Of a stretch of DNA of 44,215 bases, positions 15,753 through 25,544 are shown one piece after another. This stretch comes from DATFMH01 sp035267045. Its GTDB lineage: Bacteria > Bacteroidota > Rhodothermia > Balneolales > DATFMH01. Location of the stretch: NCBI GenBank assembly GCA_035267045.1, contig DATFMH010000137.1, forward strand, positions 1-44,215, written 5' to 3'. The translations under genes were made by a program, and so were the position numbers. The notes below the pieces were generated by a model, which saw only the letters and a list, made by a program, of their open reading frames with translations, was not told the DNA's origin and did not search any database. Each line of letters begins with the position of its first letter. Within the stretch, counting starts at the first letter, position 1.

Positions 15753-15782
15753 AAAAGCCTCCCCGGCAACGGAGAGGCTTTT
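15753..15782 (-). terminator. Intrinsic terminator after dnaK
   Basis: AAAAGCCTC (15753-15761) pairs with GAGGCTTTT (15774-15782). Inner CC/GG pairs close a small loop. Read on the minus strand the 3' arm runs into TTTTATTTTAT. It lies 23 bp past the dnaK stop. Confidence 0.88.
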
Positions 15783-15804
15783 TCTTCAATCGATTTTCTA
15801 CGAT

Positions 15805-17742
15805 TTATTTGTCCTTATCTTCATCGTCAACAACTTCAAAGTCGGCGTCTACAGCTTCATCACCTTTTTCTTCTTTGGCTTCACCTTCCGCACCGGCTTC
15901 TCCTTGTTGACCACCGGCAGCCTGTCCTTCTTGCTGCTGCTCAGTTGCCTGATACATTTCTGTAGATGCAGCTGACCAAGCCTGGTTTAAGGCTTCCATA
16001 GCATCGTCCAATTCGTCCACTTTTTCATTTTTATGGAGTTCCTCGAGTTTACTCAAGGCATCTTTTATTTTGGACTTATTATCGTCTGAAATTTTATCTC
16101 CATATTCATCCAACTGTTTTTTCGTGGAGAAAATCAGGCCATCAGCTTTATTCAGCTTCTCAATATGCTCACGAAGTTTTTCGTCTTCATCAGCATGTTC
16201 TTGAGCAGCATTCTTCATTTTTTCTATTTCCTGATCGGAAAGACCGGAAGACGATTCAATACGGATCTTCTGTTCTTTTCCGGTAGCTTTATCCTTGGCG
16301 CTTACATTGAGAACGCCGTTAGCATCAATATCAAATGTCACTTCAATTTGTGGAACTCCGCGGGGTGCCGGTGGAATTCCGTCAAGATGGAAACGGCCAA
16401 GCGTCCTGTTATCAACGGCTTTGGCTCGTTCACCCTGTAAGATATGTATTTCCACACTTGTCTGGCTATCAGCAGCCGTAGAGAATACTTCTTTTTTACT
16501 TGTAGGTATTGTAGTATTGGCGTCAATTAATTTTGTCATGACACCACCAAGTGTTTCGATACCAAGTGATAATGGGGTAACATCAAGAAGAACTACGTCT
16601 TTGACATCACCGGTAAATACACCACCTTGAATAGCGGCACCTACAGCAACCACTTCATCAGGGTTAACACCTTTATTAGGATCTTTCCCGAAGAAATTTT
16701 TAACAATTTCCTGAATTTTCGGAATACGTGTGGATCCACCAACCAAAATTATCTGATCAATCTCTGATATATCGATTTTTGCATCAGATATGGCTCTCTC
16801 ACAAGGACCAAGTGTCCGTTGTACCAAATCATCTATCAGTTGTTCAAATTTAGAACGGGTGATATCAATATTCAGGTGTTTAGGTCCTGAGTTATCGGCA
16901 GTAATAAACGGGAGGTTCACGTTTGTCTTCATTGAACTCGAAAGCTCAATCTTTGCCTTTTCAGCAGCATCTTTGAGTCGCTGCATGGCCATAGGATCTT
17001 TTCTGAGATCGATACCTTCTGATTTTTTGAATTCATCAGCGAGATAATCAATTAAACGTGAGTCGAAATCGTCTCCACCAAGGTGGGTGTCACCATTTGT
17101 TGATTTTACTTCAAATACACCATCACCTAATTCAAGGACGGAAATATCAAAAGTACCACCACCAAGGTCATATACTGCGATAACTTCTTCCTGTTCTTTT
17201 TTATCGAGGCCATAAGCAAGTGAAGCTGCCGTTGGCTCATTGATAATACGTTTGACATCCAAACCTGCAATAGCGCCGGCTTCCTGCGTTGCTTTACGTT
17301 GTGCATCATTAAAATAAGCCGGAACCGTAATAACTGCTTCGGTAACTTTTTCACCGAGATACTCTTCAGCTGTTTGCTTCATTTTTTGAAGCACCATAGC
17401 CGAGATTTCCTGTGGAGCGTATAAACGGTCATCAATTTTTACACGGGCGGTCCCGTCATCAGCCTTGACAACATTATAGTTTATATTCTTTACTTCACTC
17501 TTAACCTCATCAAAACGACGGCCCATAAAACGTTTAATGGAGGCTATAGTATGTTCAGAATTTGTTATAGCCTGACGCTTAGCCGGTGCTCCCACTAATC
17601 GTTCTCCATCTTTTGAAAAAGCCACTACCGATGGAGTAGTACGCCCACCTTCTGAATTCTGAATTACCACTGGCTCATTGCCTTCCATTACAGCAACACA
17701 TGAGTTCGTCGTTCCCAGGTCAATACCTATTATTTTTCCCAT
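15805..17742 (-). CDS. dnaK: Molecular chaperone DnaK (Hsp70)
   Basis: The 645-residue ATP-dependent chaperone shows the N-terminal phosphate loop GIDLGTTNSCVAVMEG, DLGGGTFDISVLELGDG, and LVGGSTRIPKIQ. The substrate-binding domain contains VLLDVTPLSLGIETLGG. The lid ends in a Gln/Gly/Glu-rich tail finishing DFEVVDDEDKDK. dnaJ and grpE are not adjacent. The hsp20 gene lies 63 bp upstream on the same strand, so heat-shock genes are grouped. A CIRCE element was not found. A possible very proximal promoter (TTTG-N20-TAGATTTTG) ends only about 9 nt before the ATG. Confidence 0.98.
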   Translation of the reverse strand: MGKIIGIDLGTTNSCVAVMEGNEPVVIQNSEGGRTTPSVVAFSKDGERLVGAPAKRQAITNSEHTIASIKRFMGRRFDEVKSEVKNINYNVVKADDGTARVKIDDRLYAPQEISAMVLQKMKQTAEEYLGEKVTEAVITVPAYFNDAQRKATQEAGAIAGLDVKRIINEPTAASLAYGLDKKEQEEVIAVYDLGGGTFDISVLELGDGVFEVKSTNGDTHLGGDDFDSRLIDYLADEFKKSEGIDLRKDPMAMQRLKDAAEKAKIELSSSMKTNVNLPFITADNSGPKHLNIDITRSKFEQLIDDLVQRTLGPCERAISDAKIDISEIDQIILVGGSTRIPKIQEIVKNFFGKDPNKGVNPDEVVAVGAAIQGGVFTGDVKDVVLLDVTPLSLGIETLGGVMTKLIDANTTIPTSKKEVFSTAADSQTSVEIHILQGERAKAVDNRTLGRFHLDGIPPAPRGVPQIEVTFDIDANGVLNVSAKDKATGKEQKIRIESSSGLSDQEIEKMKNAAQEHADEDEKLREHIEKLNKADGLIFSTKKQLDEYGDKISDDNKSKIKDALSKLEELHKNEKVDELDDAMEALNQAWSAASTEMYQATEQQQEGQAAGGQQGEAGAEGEAKEEKGDEAVDADFEVVDDEDKDK

Positions 17743-17805
17743 AATATCACAAAATCTATTTTAGTATATGTTTTCGTTCAAATTTCTGTTGTATCATTAT
17801 TCGAT

Positions 17806-18228
17806 CTAATCGATCGGTATGGAAGTCGAGTCTTTTAAAACATCGGATTTGGGGAGGCTCACTGTTAGAACCCCTTTTAAAAATTTGGCTTTTATCTCAG
17901 CCGTATTTACATCTTCCGGCAATGCAATAGAGCGTGAAAACATACCTTTCTTACGCTCTTGTTTTTTGTAGGATTCACCCTCTGCCAAATCGACAACGCG
18001 CTCTCCTTTAATAGTCAGAACATTGTCTTTAAGTCCTATGTAAATCTCATCCTTACTCATCCCGGGCAGATCAATAAATAATTTAAATTCTTTATCACTT
18101 TCCACGACATCTGCCCGTGGACGAAACCCTTCCGAAACTTCTTCCGGAGACAAACGATCAACGAAACCCTGGATATCCTGTCCAAGTTTCGATAGATGTT
18201 TTTCTAAGTCTATATGTAAATCACTCAT
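17806..18228 (-). CDS. Small heat-shock protein (Hsp20/alpha-crystallin family)
   Basis: The 140-residue holdase has a short N-terminal arm and an alpha-crystallin domain at about residues 35-130. The domain carries the characteristic LFIDLPGMSKDEIYIGLKDN segment and the consensus GVLTVSLPK near the C-terminus. Arg-rich strands (GERVVDLAEG, KKGMFSRSIALPEDV) match bacterial class A Hsp20. It is upstream of dnaK on the same strand. A small hairpin that could act on expression lies 14-38 bp before its ATG. Confidence 0.92.
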   Translation of the reverse strand: MSDLHIDLEKHLSKLGQDIQGFVDRLSPEEVSEGFRPRADVVESDKEFKLFIDLPGMSKDEIYIGLKDNVLTIKGERVVDLAEGESYKKQERKKGMFSRSIALPEDVNTAEIKAKFLKGVLTVSLPKSDVLKDSTSIPID

Positions 18229-18241
18229 AATGATATCTTAA

Positions 18242-18266
18242 GTTCATATTCATACTCACTATGAAC
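18242..18266 (-). promoter_or_regulatory. Nested inverted repeat in the hsp20 leader
   Basis: GTTCATA (18242-18248) and TATGAAC (18260-18266) form one 7-bp hairpin. TTCATA (18249-18254) can instead pair with TATGAA (18260-18265). The two pairings are mutually exclusive and begin 14 nt before the hsp20 ATG. This could be an operator or a temperature-sensitive leader structure; there is no proof. Confidence 0.35.
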
Positions 18267-18378
18267 AATGACAATGCCAACTTATTAGAAATGTTATAAA
18301 AGCTGACTAATTGGCACTAAGTTAGCCGGTTTAACACGTCTCTGTCAGAATTCAGGAATGAAGAAAACCTTTAAAAAC

Positions 18379-19665
18379 TCAATCCATCAATTTTGTCAGG
18401 TCGGTCCAGAAATGAGGATAGGAGATGCTTGTACAATCAGCGTCCCTGACCGTACTTTTTTTATCACTTCTTAACCCAAGGATAGCAGCCGACATAGCTA
18501 TTCGATGATCTTTCCATGTTTCATAAATGGCTCCCCGGGGAATAAAATCAGGATTTCCATGTATGACCAACCCATCTTCTAATTCTTCAAAATCAGCACC
18601 TGCTTTCGTAAACATATCGGCAACCGCGGCTAAACGATCACATTCTTTGAATCGCAGTTCCTTAGCTCCCTTTATAGTAGATTTCCCCTCCGCAAAAAGC
18701 ATGGCAACTGCCAGTATCGGAATCTCATCTATACAATTCGGAACTATATCCTGATCAATGTCTACAGCTTTAAGCCGTGAACTGAATATTTCCAAATCAC
18801 CGGCTTTTTCATATCCCTCATCATGAAGATTATTTACCTGTAATTGTCCGCCCATTCTCTTTAATATTTTTAATGCCGCAGTACGTGTGTTATTCAAACC
18901 CGTATTAGGAATCCGGATATGACTGCCTTTTAGGATACTTCCGGCTACAGCCCAAAAAGCCGCTGCTGAAAAATCGCCGGGAATTGTATAATTCTGAAGT
19001 GGTATTGTTATATCATTATTACTTTTTATATGGATTTCACCATCTACTCTTTTGGCTGGCAAATTCAATAACAATTCTGTGTGATTACGACTCGCTACCG
19101 ATTCTATCACTGTCGTATCTTCTTCGCCAAACAACCCGGATAATAAAACACATGACTTTAATTGAGCACTTGCCACAGGAAGTGGATAAGAAATAGCGTG
19201 CACACCTTCCGATGGAAAAAATTCAAGAGGCGCGTAATTGTCGTCTTTTGCTTTAATGTGACACCCCATTTTGCGTAATGGTTCAATTACACGTTTCATC
19301 GGACGCTTGCTTAACGATTCGTCACCAACCAAGACAGCTTTTAAATTGGCCCCGCCAATTATTCCACTTAACAAGCGCATGGTAGTCCCTGAATTACCAC
19401 AATCCAGTGGCTTAGCCGGTGTAATCAAGCCATAACGACCTTTTCCATTAACAGTTACCGTCCCGTTTTCTTCCTTAACATCTACGCCAAGCTGCTTCAA
19501 ACAGTTGAGCGTTGAATGGGGATCTGCTGCAGGTGAATAATTATGTATCACGGACTGACCTTCCGCAAGAGCAGCAAATAATGCAGAGCGATGAGATATA
19601 GATTTATCAGCTGGTACATTTACAGTTCCCCGGAGAGAAGCTGTGGGGTTTACGAAACGATCCAT
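18379..19665 (-). CDS. aroA: 3-phosphoshikimate 1-carboxyvinyltransferase (EPSP synthase)
   Basis: The 428-residue enzyme condenses shikimate 3-phosphate and PEP in the shikimate pathway. Diagnostic segments are PADKSISHRSALF (18-30), the PEP site GNSGTTMRLLSG (90-101), PGDFSAAAFW, RFKECDRLAA and the C-terminal DHRIAMSAAILG. The ATG begins directly after the TAA of the TPR gene, with no spacer, so it is probably translated by coupling. No clear terminator is seen between it and hsp20. Confidence 0.97.
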   Translation of the reverse strand: MDRFVNPTASLRGTVNVPADKSISHRSALFAALAEGQSVIHNYSPAADPHSTLNCLKQLGVDVKEENGTVTVNGKGRYGLITPAKPLDCGNSGTTMRLLSGIIGGANLKAVLVGDESLSKRPMKRVIEPLRKMGCHIKAKDDNYAPLEFFPSEGVHAISYPLPVASAQLKSCVLLSGLFGEEDTTVIESVASRNHTELLLNLPAKRVDGEIHIKSNNDITIPLQNYTIPGDFSAAAFWAVAGSILKGSHIRIPNTGLNNTRTAALKILKRMGGQLQVNNLHDEGYEKAGDLEIFSSRLKAVDIDQDIVPNCIDEIPILAVAMLFAEGKSTIKGAKELRFKECDRLAAVADMFTKAGADFEELEDGLVIHGNPDFIPRGAIYETWKDHRIAMSAAILGLRSDKKSTVRDADCTSISYPHFWTDLTKLMD

Positions 19666-22662
19666 TTATTTCGATTTGAGTCTTTTAGCGGCTTCCTTTG
19701 CAGCGTTTGTATCAGGATATTTCTTTACCAAAGATCGTAATGTACTTTGTGCTTCTCCTTTTTTACCAAGAGCTACATAACAATCAGCGCTATTTAAGAG
19801 TGCTTTTGATACCCAGGTGGCATAAGCTTCATATAATATTTTTACTTTCGAGTACTCTTTCAACGCTTCATTATAATTACCTTGTGCCTGCAATGTCCGG
19901 CCAATCATAAACTGTGCTTCTGCTCCTGTTACAGCCGTGTTATCTTTGGCTATCTGGCGGAACACCGGCATTGCCTCATCATAGTTCTTTTTAGCATAAT
20001 TGACCCTGGCAACGCCCAATTTTGCAGCATCGCTATTAGCGTTCACTTTTAAAGCATTTTCATAATTATTCCTGGCCTGATCAATTTGATTAAGCGCCAG
20101 ATGCGCTCTTGCCATACCTAAATAAGCTTCTACCCGGTACCCTTTATCCTGACTTAATTTTTGATAGTACTGAAGTGATTTATCATAATGATGCTCTTTA
20201 TAATTAAGGCGTCCGAGATTAGCTAATGAGGTACTGGCCCTGTCAGACTGACTATAATTATTAACTATCGTCTCATATGCGTTGATGGCCTGAGTAATTT
20301 TCCCTTCCTGCTCATAGGCATCCGCAATGTTGAAATAGGCCTCCGGAATCATCTTATCATTATTCGTTATTCGGATATATTCTTTAAACGATTTGATAGC
20401 TGATGGATAATCACCGGATTGCAGAAGATTTTGAGCCTGGCGGAATCGCAATTTGTCAGCCATACCTGTCTGAGGATGTTTCGCCAGGAAATCTTCAAGT
20501 ATATTAGAACTTTCATCTTTTCCGCCAGCAGCGACCTGGGCATATTGAATGCCATTAACAGCGTCAATGATATAATTACTCTTGGGGTACTTATTCATTA
20601 CTTCTTTATACGCTTTAACCGACTTTGAATATTCACCGGCATTATAATAAGCGTCCCCAATGTTATATTGTGCCCGTGCCGCCCAACTGGAATTAGGATA
20701 CTTTTTAATGACTTTATCAAATTCCGTCACGGCCTGATCATAATTACCTGTGAGAAAATAGATATATCCGATATTATACTGAGCCTGCTCCTTAAGTGAA
20801 CTGGACGGATACATTTTAAGTAACTTACGAAGTGTAGTTACTGCTTCATACGATTGATCAGACCTGTAATAACTGTTGGCTATCTGATACAACGCATAAT
20901 CTCCGCCGCGGTCGGATCCTACCGCTTTCTGATAATATTTGATGGCATCATCATATTGTTTCAACGCATAATAGGAATCACCCAAACGTAATTCGGTGTC
21001 TACATTATAGGGGAATAATGCGATAGGCGGTGGATTATAATTATTAAGGAAAGATTTAAAATAGGGAATGGCTTTCTTATACCTTGCCATTTTAAACTCA
21101 CTCCACGCCAACGAATACCTGGCTGCACCGTCGAATTTATGTTTTGGATATTTGTCAATAAATTCTGAAAAACGAACAGCTGCGCTGGTATATTTATGCA
21201 GGTGATAAAAACAGTCGGCACTCCAAAAAAGTGACTGGGCGGCTAACGATGATTTTTTATCATTGTTATAAACATCCTCAAATATTGGTTGCGCCTGCTT
21301 ATAGGCCTGATTTTGATACAACACCCATGCTTTTTGAAAACGGGCCTGCCATTTGACCTGTGGATTAACATCCACATTCTTTTCCGCTTCATTATAGGCC
21401 TGGATAGCTCTTGTGTACTCCCCATTGGCAAAGTAGGCTCTGCCCAGTAATGAAAAAACCTTACCCGGATGTTTCATCTTAACACTGCCACGAATAAGCG
21501 ACAAACAAGTCTCGATGGCTTCCTGGTTTCGCCCGGTCTGGTAGGCTGTGATCGCCCATTCATAGTAAGCATGTTCTACCCACATGCCTTTTTTATATTT
21601 TTTCCCAAACTCACGAAATGTCTTCATCGCAGCATTATATCGCCCACCCAATTTTTCATTGACCGCTTTATAATACAGTGCCTTGCGAGCCATTACATCA
21701 TTGCCTTTTGCTGCTTTACCAAAAGCATCGGAAGCCCAGTGGTATATTTTCTGCTTGTTATACACCCAACCTAAACCATAGTAAGCCAGACGAACACGGT
21801 CGGTACCCTTGTTCATATTTATATACCGCAAATAATAATTTGACGCTTCCCTGTAGTTATTCAAATAATTATAACTCTCGGCAATAAGATAGGTAGCTTT
21901 CGATTTCGACTCCTTATCCAGGTATGGCATCGCATTTTTAAACGCCTTAATAGCCTCATCAAAACGCTTTTGTTTATAATATGACTCACCAAGAGCCGTA
22001 CCTATTTTTCGGGTAATCGGATTATTACGATATCGTTTTTTTAAAAGTTCAAAGGCATCGGCAGAAGCGCTGTAATTCCCTTCATCCAGATATGAGCGGC
22101 CACGCGCATAGAGAGCTTTCGGAGCCCAATCTGATTTTGGGAACGTATTGGCAAGTGTCAGATAATGTTTCCGGGAGGCCTTATAATCTCCCATTGAAGC
22201 GGCTGATTCACCCATCCAGTAATAAACTTTTGCGGCTACATTTACCGGTGGATTAAGTGTAAGCACTTCATGAAAGTACTCAATAGCTGTTTTATACTTC
22301 CCGTTTCGATCGGCTTGATTGCCCAGTTCAATCAGTACCCGGACTGATTTATCACCTTTGGGATATTTGATCAAATACTTCTTGAAATAGGTGGAAGCAT
22401 TGGCACTGTCGATTTGAGATTGTGCTTTAACAACATAAAAATAGGCTGTTGAATTGATATCATCACCCGGATGCTTATCCATAAAATTTCGGAAAGATTT
22501 TATGGACTGATTAAACAACCCTTCTTTGTATAGTTTTAGTCCGGTATAATAATCATCATATCGTGGATTCAAAGCATTCTGAGCCCATCCACTTACAGGT
22601 AAAATGAGAAGAATGATTACTAATATCGTATATCTAATATTCTTTTCTCGCCGCAATTTCAA
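19666..22662 (-). CDS. Large periplasmic tetratricopeptide-repeat protein
   Basis: The 998-residue protein has a signal peptide (KNIRYTILVIILLILPVSGWAQ). The rest is almost entirely TPR-like helix pairs of 33-37 residues, with repeated patterns such as A-x-Y-x-I-G-x-x-Y-Y and F-x-K-x-I-x-K-Y-P-x-S. Such YbgF/BamD-like arrays act as scaffolds in envelope assembly. The partner is not identifiable here. The start is TTG at 22662; no ATG lies near the signal peptide. A sigma70-like promoter lies about 85 bp upstream. It abuts aroA. Confidence 0.88.
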   Translation of the reverse strand: MKLRREKNIRYTILVIILLILPVSGWAQNALNPRYDDYYTGLKLYKEGLFNQSIKSFRNFMDKHPGDDINSTAYFYVVKAQSQIDSANASTYFKKYLIKYPKGDKSVRVLIELGNQADRNGKYKTAIEYFHEVLTLNPPVNVAAKVYYWMGESAASMGDYKASRKHYLTLANTFPKSDWAPKALYARGRSYLDEGNYSASADAFELLKKRYRNNPITRKIGTALGESYYKQKRFDEAIKAFKNAMPYLDKESKSKATYLIAESYNYLNNYREASNYYLRYINMNKGTDRVRLAYYGLGWVYNKQKIYHWASDAFGKAAKGNDVMARKALYYKAVNEKLGGRYNAAMKTFREFGKKYKKGMWVEHAYYEWAITAYQTGRNQEAIETCLSLIRGSVKMKHPGKVFSLLGRAYFANGEYTRAIQAYNEAEKNVDVNPQVKWQARFQKAWVLYQNQAYKQAQPIFEDVYNNDKKSSLAAQSLFWSADCFYHLHKYTSAAVRFSEFIDKYPKHKFDGAARYSLAWSEFKMARYKKAIPYFKSFLNNYNPPPIALFPYNVDTELRLGDSYYALKQYDDAIKYYQKAVGSDRGGDYALYQIANSYYRSDQSYEAVTTLRKLLKMYPSSSLKEQAQYNIGYIYFLTGNYDQAVTEFDKVIKKYPNSSWAARAQYNIGDAYYNAGEYSKSVKAYKEVMNKYPKSNYIIDAVNGIQYAQVAAGGKDESSNILEDFLAKHPQTGMADKLRFRQAQNLLQSGDYPSAIKSFKEYIRITNNDKMIPEAYFNIADAYEQEGKITQAINAYETIVNNYSQSDRASTSLANLGRLNYKEHHYDKSLQYYQKLSQDKGYRVEAYLGMARAHLALNQIDQARNNYENALKVNANSDAAKLGVARVNYAKKNYDEAMPVFRQIAKDNTAVTGAEAQFMIGRTLQAQGNYNEALKEYSKVKILYEAYATWVSKALLNSADCYVALGKKGEAQSTLRSLVKKYPDTNAAKEAAKRLKSK

Positions 22663-22748
22663 ATAATTTTTTAGTTATAAAAATTGAGATTTTAGCATCA
22701 CAACGCAATTATCGGTGGGAATAATATACTAACATAAATATTAGGTTG

Positions 22749-22776
22749 ATAATACCAGATCACTACATGCGATCAA
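22749..22776 (-). promoter_or_regulatory. Candidate promoter of the TPR-aroA unit
   Basis: On the minus strand TTGATC (22776-22771), a 16-bp spacer and TATTAT (22754-22749) form a sigma70-like pair. The predicted start is about 80 nt before the TTG start codon of the TPR gene. Confidence 0.35.
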
Positions 22777-22845
22777 GCATATTATAATACTATTGAAGAA
22801 CTTTTTCAGAAGAGAAATACAGTTTTTCGATTGAAAATATTATTC

Positions 22846-23523
22846 TCATATTTCTAAATATCGTAAAAACTCGTCGGCACGCTCTTCGTATTCCCTGCTT
22901 TGAGAAGAATCATGTGATTCAGATGTAATAACAAATCCATGACGTTTAAGCGATGATGACACAGCCATAATCTCAGTCATATTTAATTTTATTGATATTT
23001 TAATACGACTAAAGGTATCAGACGGGGCTTCTATGGCAACGCCCAACACTTTTGCTCCTTCCATTTCAATAATCCGGATTATATCTGACAGAACATAATC
23101 TTTCTGATCAACTTCTATATTCAAAACCGAACCTAACTCTGTCAGATTTAACATATTCAGAATGGTTTTGAAAACTTCATTTTTGTAAATGACGCCGATA
23201 AAATTATTATCTATATCAACAATTGGTAATATCCGTAATTCATTACGTAAAAAGATACCGGCTACTTCAAATAAGTGTTGGGTTGGATATGCCTTAACAG
23301 GATATAATGATATTTCTGTTAATAATTCGGTCTCATCTTCCATCTGCCGGGTGCGTTCCAGCATCATTTTTTTGGTGATCAAACCAATATATTTGCCTGT
23401 AATCTGGTCAATTACCGGATAAATATTCAGCCCGTGGTCTTCCATCTGTTCAAGAACTTTATTTCTCGACACTTCAGATGACAATGCATTGAACTCGGTA
23501 TGTAACAAGTCTTTAACCAGCAT
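22846..23523 (-). CDS. CBS-domain pair protein with C-terminal ACT-like domain
   Basis: The 225-residue cytosolic protein has two CBS motifs, at about residues 1-60 (YPVIDQITGKYIGLITKKMM) and 75-130 (RILPIVDIDNNFIGVIYKNEV). These typically bind adenine nucleotides as sensors. The C-terminal part (about 135-205, DIIRIIEMEGAKVLGVAIE...LKRHGFVI) looks like an ACT-type regulatory fold. No catalytic domain is attached, so it is likely a regulator with an unknown target. It sits just downstream of hflX on the same strand, 49 bp away. Confidence 0.8.
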   Translation of the reverse strand: MLVKDLLHTEFNALSSEVSRNKVLEQMEDHGLNIYPVIDQITGKYIGLITKKMMLERTRQMEDETELLTEISLYPVKAYPTQHLFEVAGIFLRNELRILPIVDIDNNFIGVIYKNEVFKTILNMLNLTELGSVLNIEVDQKDYVLSDIIRIIEMEGAKVLGVAIEAPSDTFSRIKISIKLNMTEIMAVSSSLKRHGFVITSESHDSSQSREYEERADEFLRYLEI

Positions 23524-23572
23524 AACAGACTACGTTTATATATCCTCTAATTCTATAATATCATTATTCTTT

Positions 23573-24865
23573 TTAATAAACCACAGATGTATCAAAATCG
23601 TTATGTTTTATAACACTTCTTAATTCACCCATGTATTTCTTTGGGATCCTAAAAGTTATACGGACTATGTCATCCACAAATTCTTCGTTTAGAACTTCGC
23701 CAATCTCATGAATAACTGATACGGTTTTATACTCTTTTACCGGTATCTCATATGTTTTCAAGAGAGAATCTTCGATTATTTTTCTATCTATCTCAGATTC
23801 CAGATTATTAAGCCCGATATTACGTTCTGCCGAAATCCATACGGCATCCGGATAATCACGTTTCAGGCCTTTTATTATTGAGTTATCATCAATAGCATCA
23901 ACTTTATTAAATACTAAAAGTATCGGTTTTGAATCTGCTTTTATTTCTTTTAATGTGCTATTGACGACCTTGATATAATCATCTACAGTCTCAGATGATG
24001 CATCCACGACATGTAGTAATATATCCGATTCACGAATTTCGTCAAGTGTAGATTTAAAACTTTCTATCAAGTTATGCGGTAATTTTCTTATAAAACCCAC
24101 GGTATCAGACAGTAACAACTCACGATTATTTACATTAAATTTTCTGACTGTGGAGTCTAAAGTAGCAAAAAGCCTGTCTTCGGCAAATAATTGGGTTTCT
24201 GTAAGTGCATTCATCAACGTTGATTTGCCGGCATTTGTATAACCAACCAAAGCTATACGTGTTTTACCCGAACGACCTTTTCGTTGCGTGATACGTTGTT
24301 TATTCAGCTTATCCAGTTTTTCTTTAAGAAGCGCAATACGCTTACCGATCATCCTTCGGTCAGTTTCTATCTGGGTTTCACCAGGACCTTTAGTCCCGAT
24401 ACCGCCTTTTTGCCGTGACAAGTGCGTCCAGGCCCTTGTCAAACGAGGTAATACATATTCCAGCTGAGCAAGTTCAACCTGCACTTTAGCTGCCGCTGTT
24501 TTGGCACGAAAGGCAAAAATATCCAGTATCAATGCACTTCTGTCGATAACTTTTGCATTCGTACCATTTTGTATATTCCTGACTTGTGTGGCACTCAGAT
24601 CATCATCGAATACAACCAGATCGATATTATGTGTTTTAATAAAACTACTGAGTTCCTTTAATTTACCTTTACCGATATACGTTCCGACATCCGGTTTTAG
24701 CCTTTTCTGCAGAACCTTACGAATGGTTATTCCACCGGCTGTATCTGTAAGACGTTCTAACTCATCCAGATGTTCCTGTGCTTCTCCACGATGGGTATCA
24801 GGTCCGTACAGACCTACTAATAAAACTCGTTCCTTTTGTTCCTTTTGTTGCGTATTTAAATTCAA
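23573..24865 (-). CDS. hflX: Ribosome-associated GTPase HflX
   Basis: The 430-residue GTPase splits stalled or hibernating ribosomes. The HflX-specific glycine-rich segment GGIGTKGPGETQIETDRR (154-171) precedes the G domain: G1 GYTNAGKST (208-216), G3 DTVGF (254-258), G4 NKVD (320-323) and G5 SAER. A C-terminal domain follows. The start is TTG at 24865, as no in-frame ATG lies near the conserved VLLVGLYGPD. It is preceded by an 82-bp gap with no obvious structure. Confidence 0.95.
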   Translation of the reverse strand: MNLNTQQKEQKERVLLVGLYGPDTHRGEAQEHLDELERLTDTAGGITIRKVLQKRLKPDVGTYIGKGKLKELSSFIKTHNIDLVVFDDDLSATQVRNIQNGTNAKVIDRSALILDIFAFRAKTAAAKVQVELAQLEYVLPRLTRAWTHLSRQKGGIGTKGPGETQIETDRRMIGKRIALLKEKLDKLNKQRITQRKGRSGKTRIALVGYTNAGKSTLMNALTETQLFAEDRLFATLDSTVRKFNVNNRELLLSDTVGFIRKLPHNLIESFKSTLDEIRESDILLHVVDASSETVDDYIKVVNSTLKEIKADSKPILLVFNKVDAIDDNSIIKGLKRDYPDAVWISAERNIGLNNLESEIDRKIIEDSLLKTYEIPVKEYKTVSVIHEIGEVLNEEFVDDIVRITFRIPKKYMGELRSVIKHNDFDTSVVY

Positions 24866-24947
24866 ATAATGGTAACTTTTAATTAATGGGGAGCCTGGTT
24901 GGTGTTTGCTTATTTACTTTATAACTAAACAAATTATTTGCGAATCC

Positions 24948-25544
24948 TCAATTTAATTGCTCAGATCCGCTGGCAGGAATATATGTTTGATTAAATCGTC
25001 GCCCGAGTTTGTAATTCAAGACTTTCTTGAACGTGGCTTCAAATTCCATTGGGACATCAAGTTCCAGCCGTATAGCTTTTCTATCGCCGCTTAAACTATC
25101 TTCCTGCGTATAGAAAAATGTAAAATGTAAATTTCCTTCATCCCTTCTTTCTACGAAATCAGTTACACGGTGCCAGGCCACCGTTTGAGAGGGATCATTA
25201 ATATTTTTAACAATACCATGATCTGTAATATATCGTTTAGACATCAGGAAACTCGATACAAACCAATTTATACCGGCCCAACCGTAACAGGCGAAAATGA
25301 GAATATGTTCCGCTTTTTGTTGGTACAGCGAGAGGATAAACAAAGAAAATGAGAATACCAGGAAAAGAGTGGCAAATAACGGGTACCCGTGCAACCGACC
25401 CGCTTTCCACGTTAGCTTTACATTACGCAACCGAACAGCATTCGAAAGCGTAACAAATGTAAGTACACTTGCCCCTAATGTAAAGAAAACAAGAATAACC
25501 AGAAACACTGTATGTAAATCAGGTATGTAACTGGAAAAATTCAT
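24948..25544 (-). CDS. Membrane protein with PH-like cytoplasmic domain, function unknown
   Basis: The 198-residue protein has three or four hydrophobic helices (about residues 12-32, 50-70 and 80-100). A soluble C-terminal part follows with KRYITDHGIVKNI...VAWHRVTDFVERR and strand-like FTFFYT. This resembles bacterial PH-like domains of the DUF304/DUF5673 kind (G-I then W-x-x-V/I-x-x-F), but I cannot assign the family firmly. Its ATG overlaps the TGA of the VWA gene upstream by 4 nt, indicating tight co-expression. Confidence 0.7.
   Translation of the reverse strand: MNFSSYIPDLHTVFLVILVFFTLGASVLTFVTLSNAVRLRNVKLTWKAGRLHGYPLFATLFLVFSFSLFILSLYQQKAEHILIFACYGWAGINWFVSSFLMSKRYITDHGIVKNINDPSQTVAWHRVTDFVERRDEGNLHFTFFYTQEDSLSGDRKAIRLELDVPMEFEATFKKVLNYKLGRRFNQTYIPASGSEQLN

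Noticed and set aside
15685..15975. Plus-strand frame antisense to the dnaK C-terminus
   Set aside because: It is the hydrophobic complement of the acidic DnaK tail and crosses the dnaK terminator hairpin; not a gene.
17743..18378. CIRCE/HrcA site for dnaK or hsp20
   Set aside because: No TTAGCACTC-N9-GAGTGCTAA was found. The nearest look-alike (TTGGCACTAAGTTAGC) has the wrong arms and spacing.
19666..22662. Internal repeats in the TPR gene as a DNA repeat element
   Set aside because: The periodicity is at the protein level (TPR units) with diverged DNA, so there is no separate repeat element.
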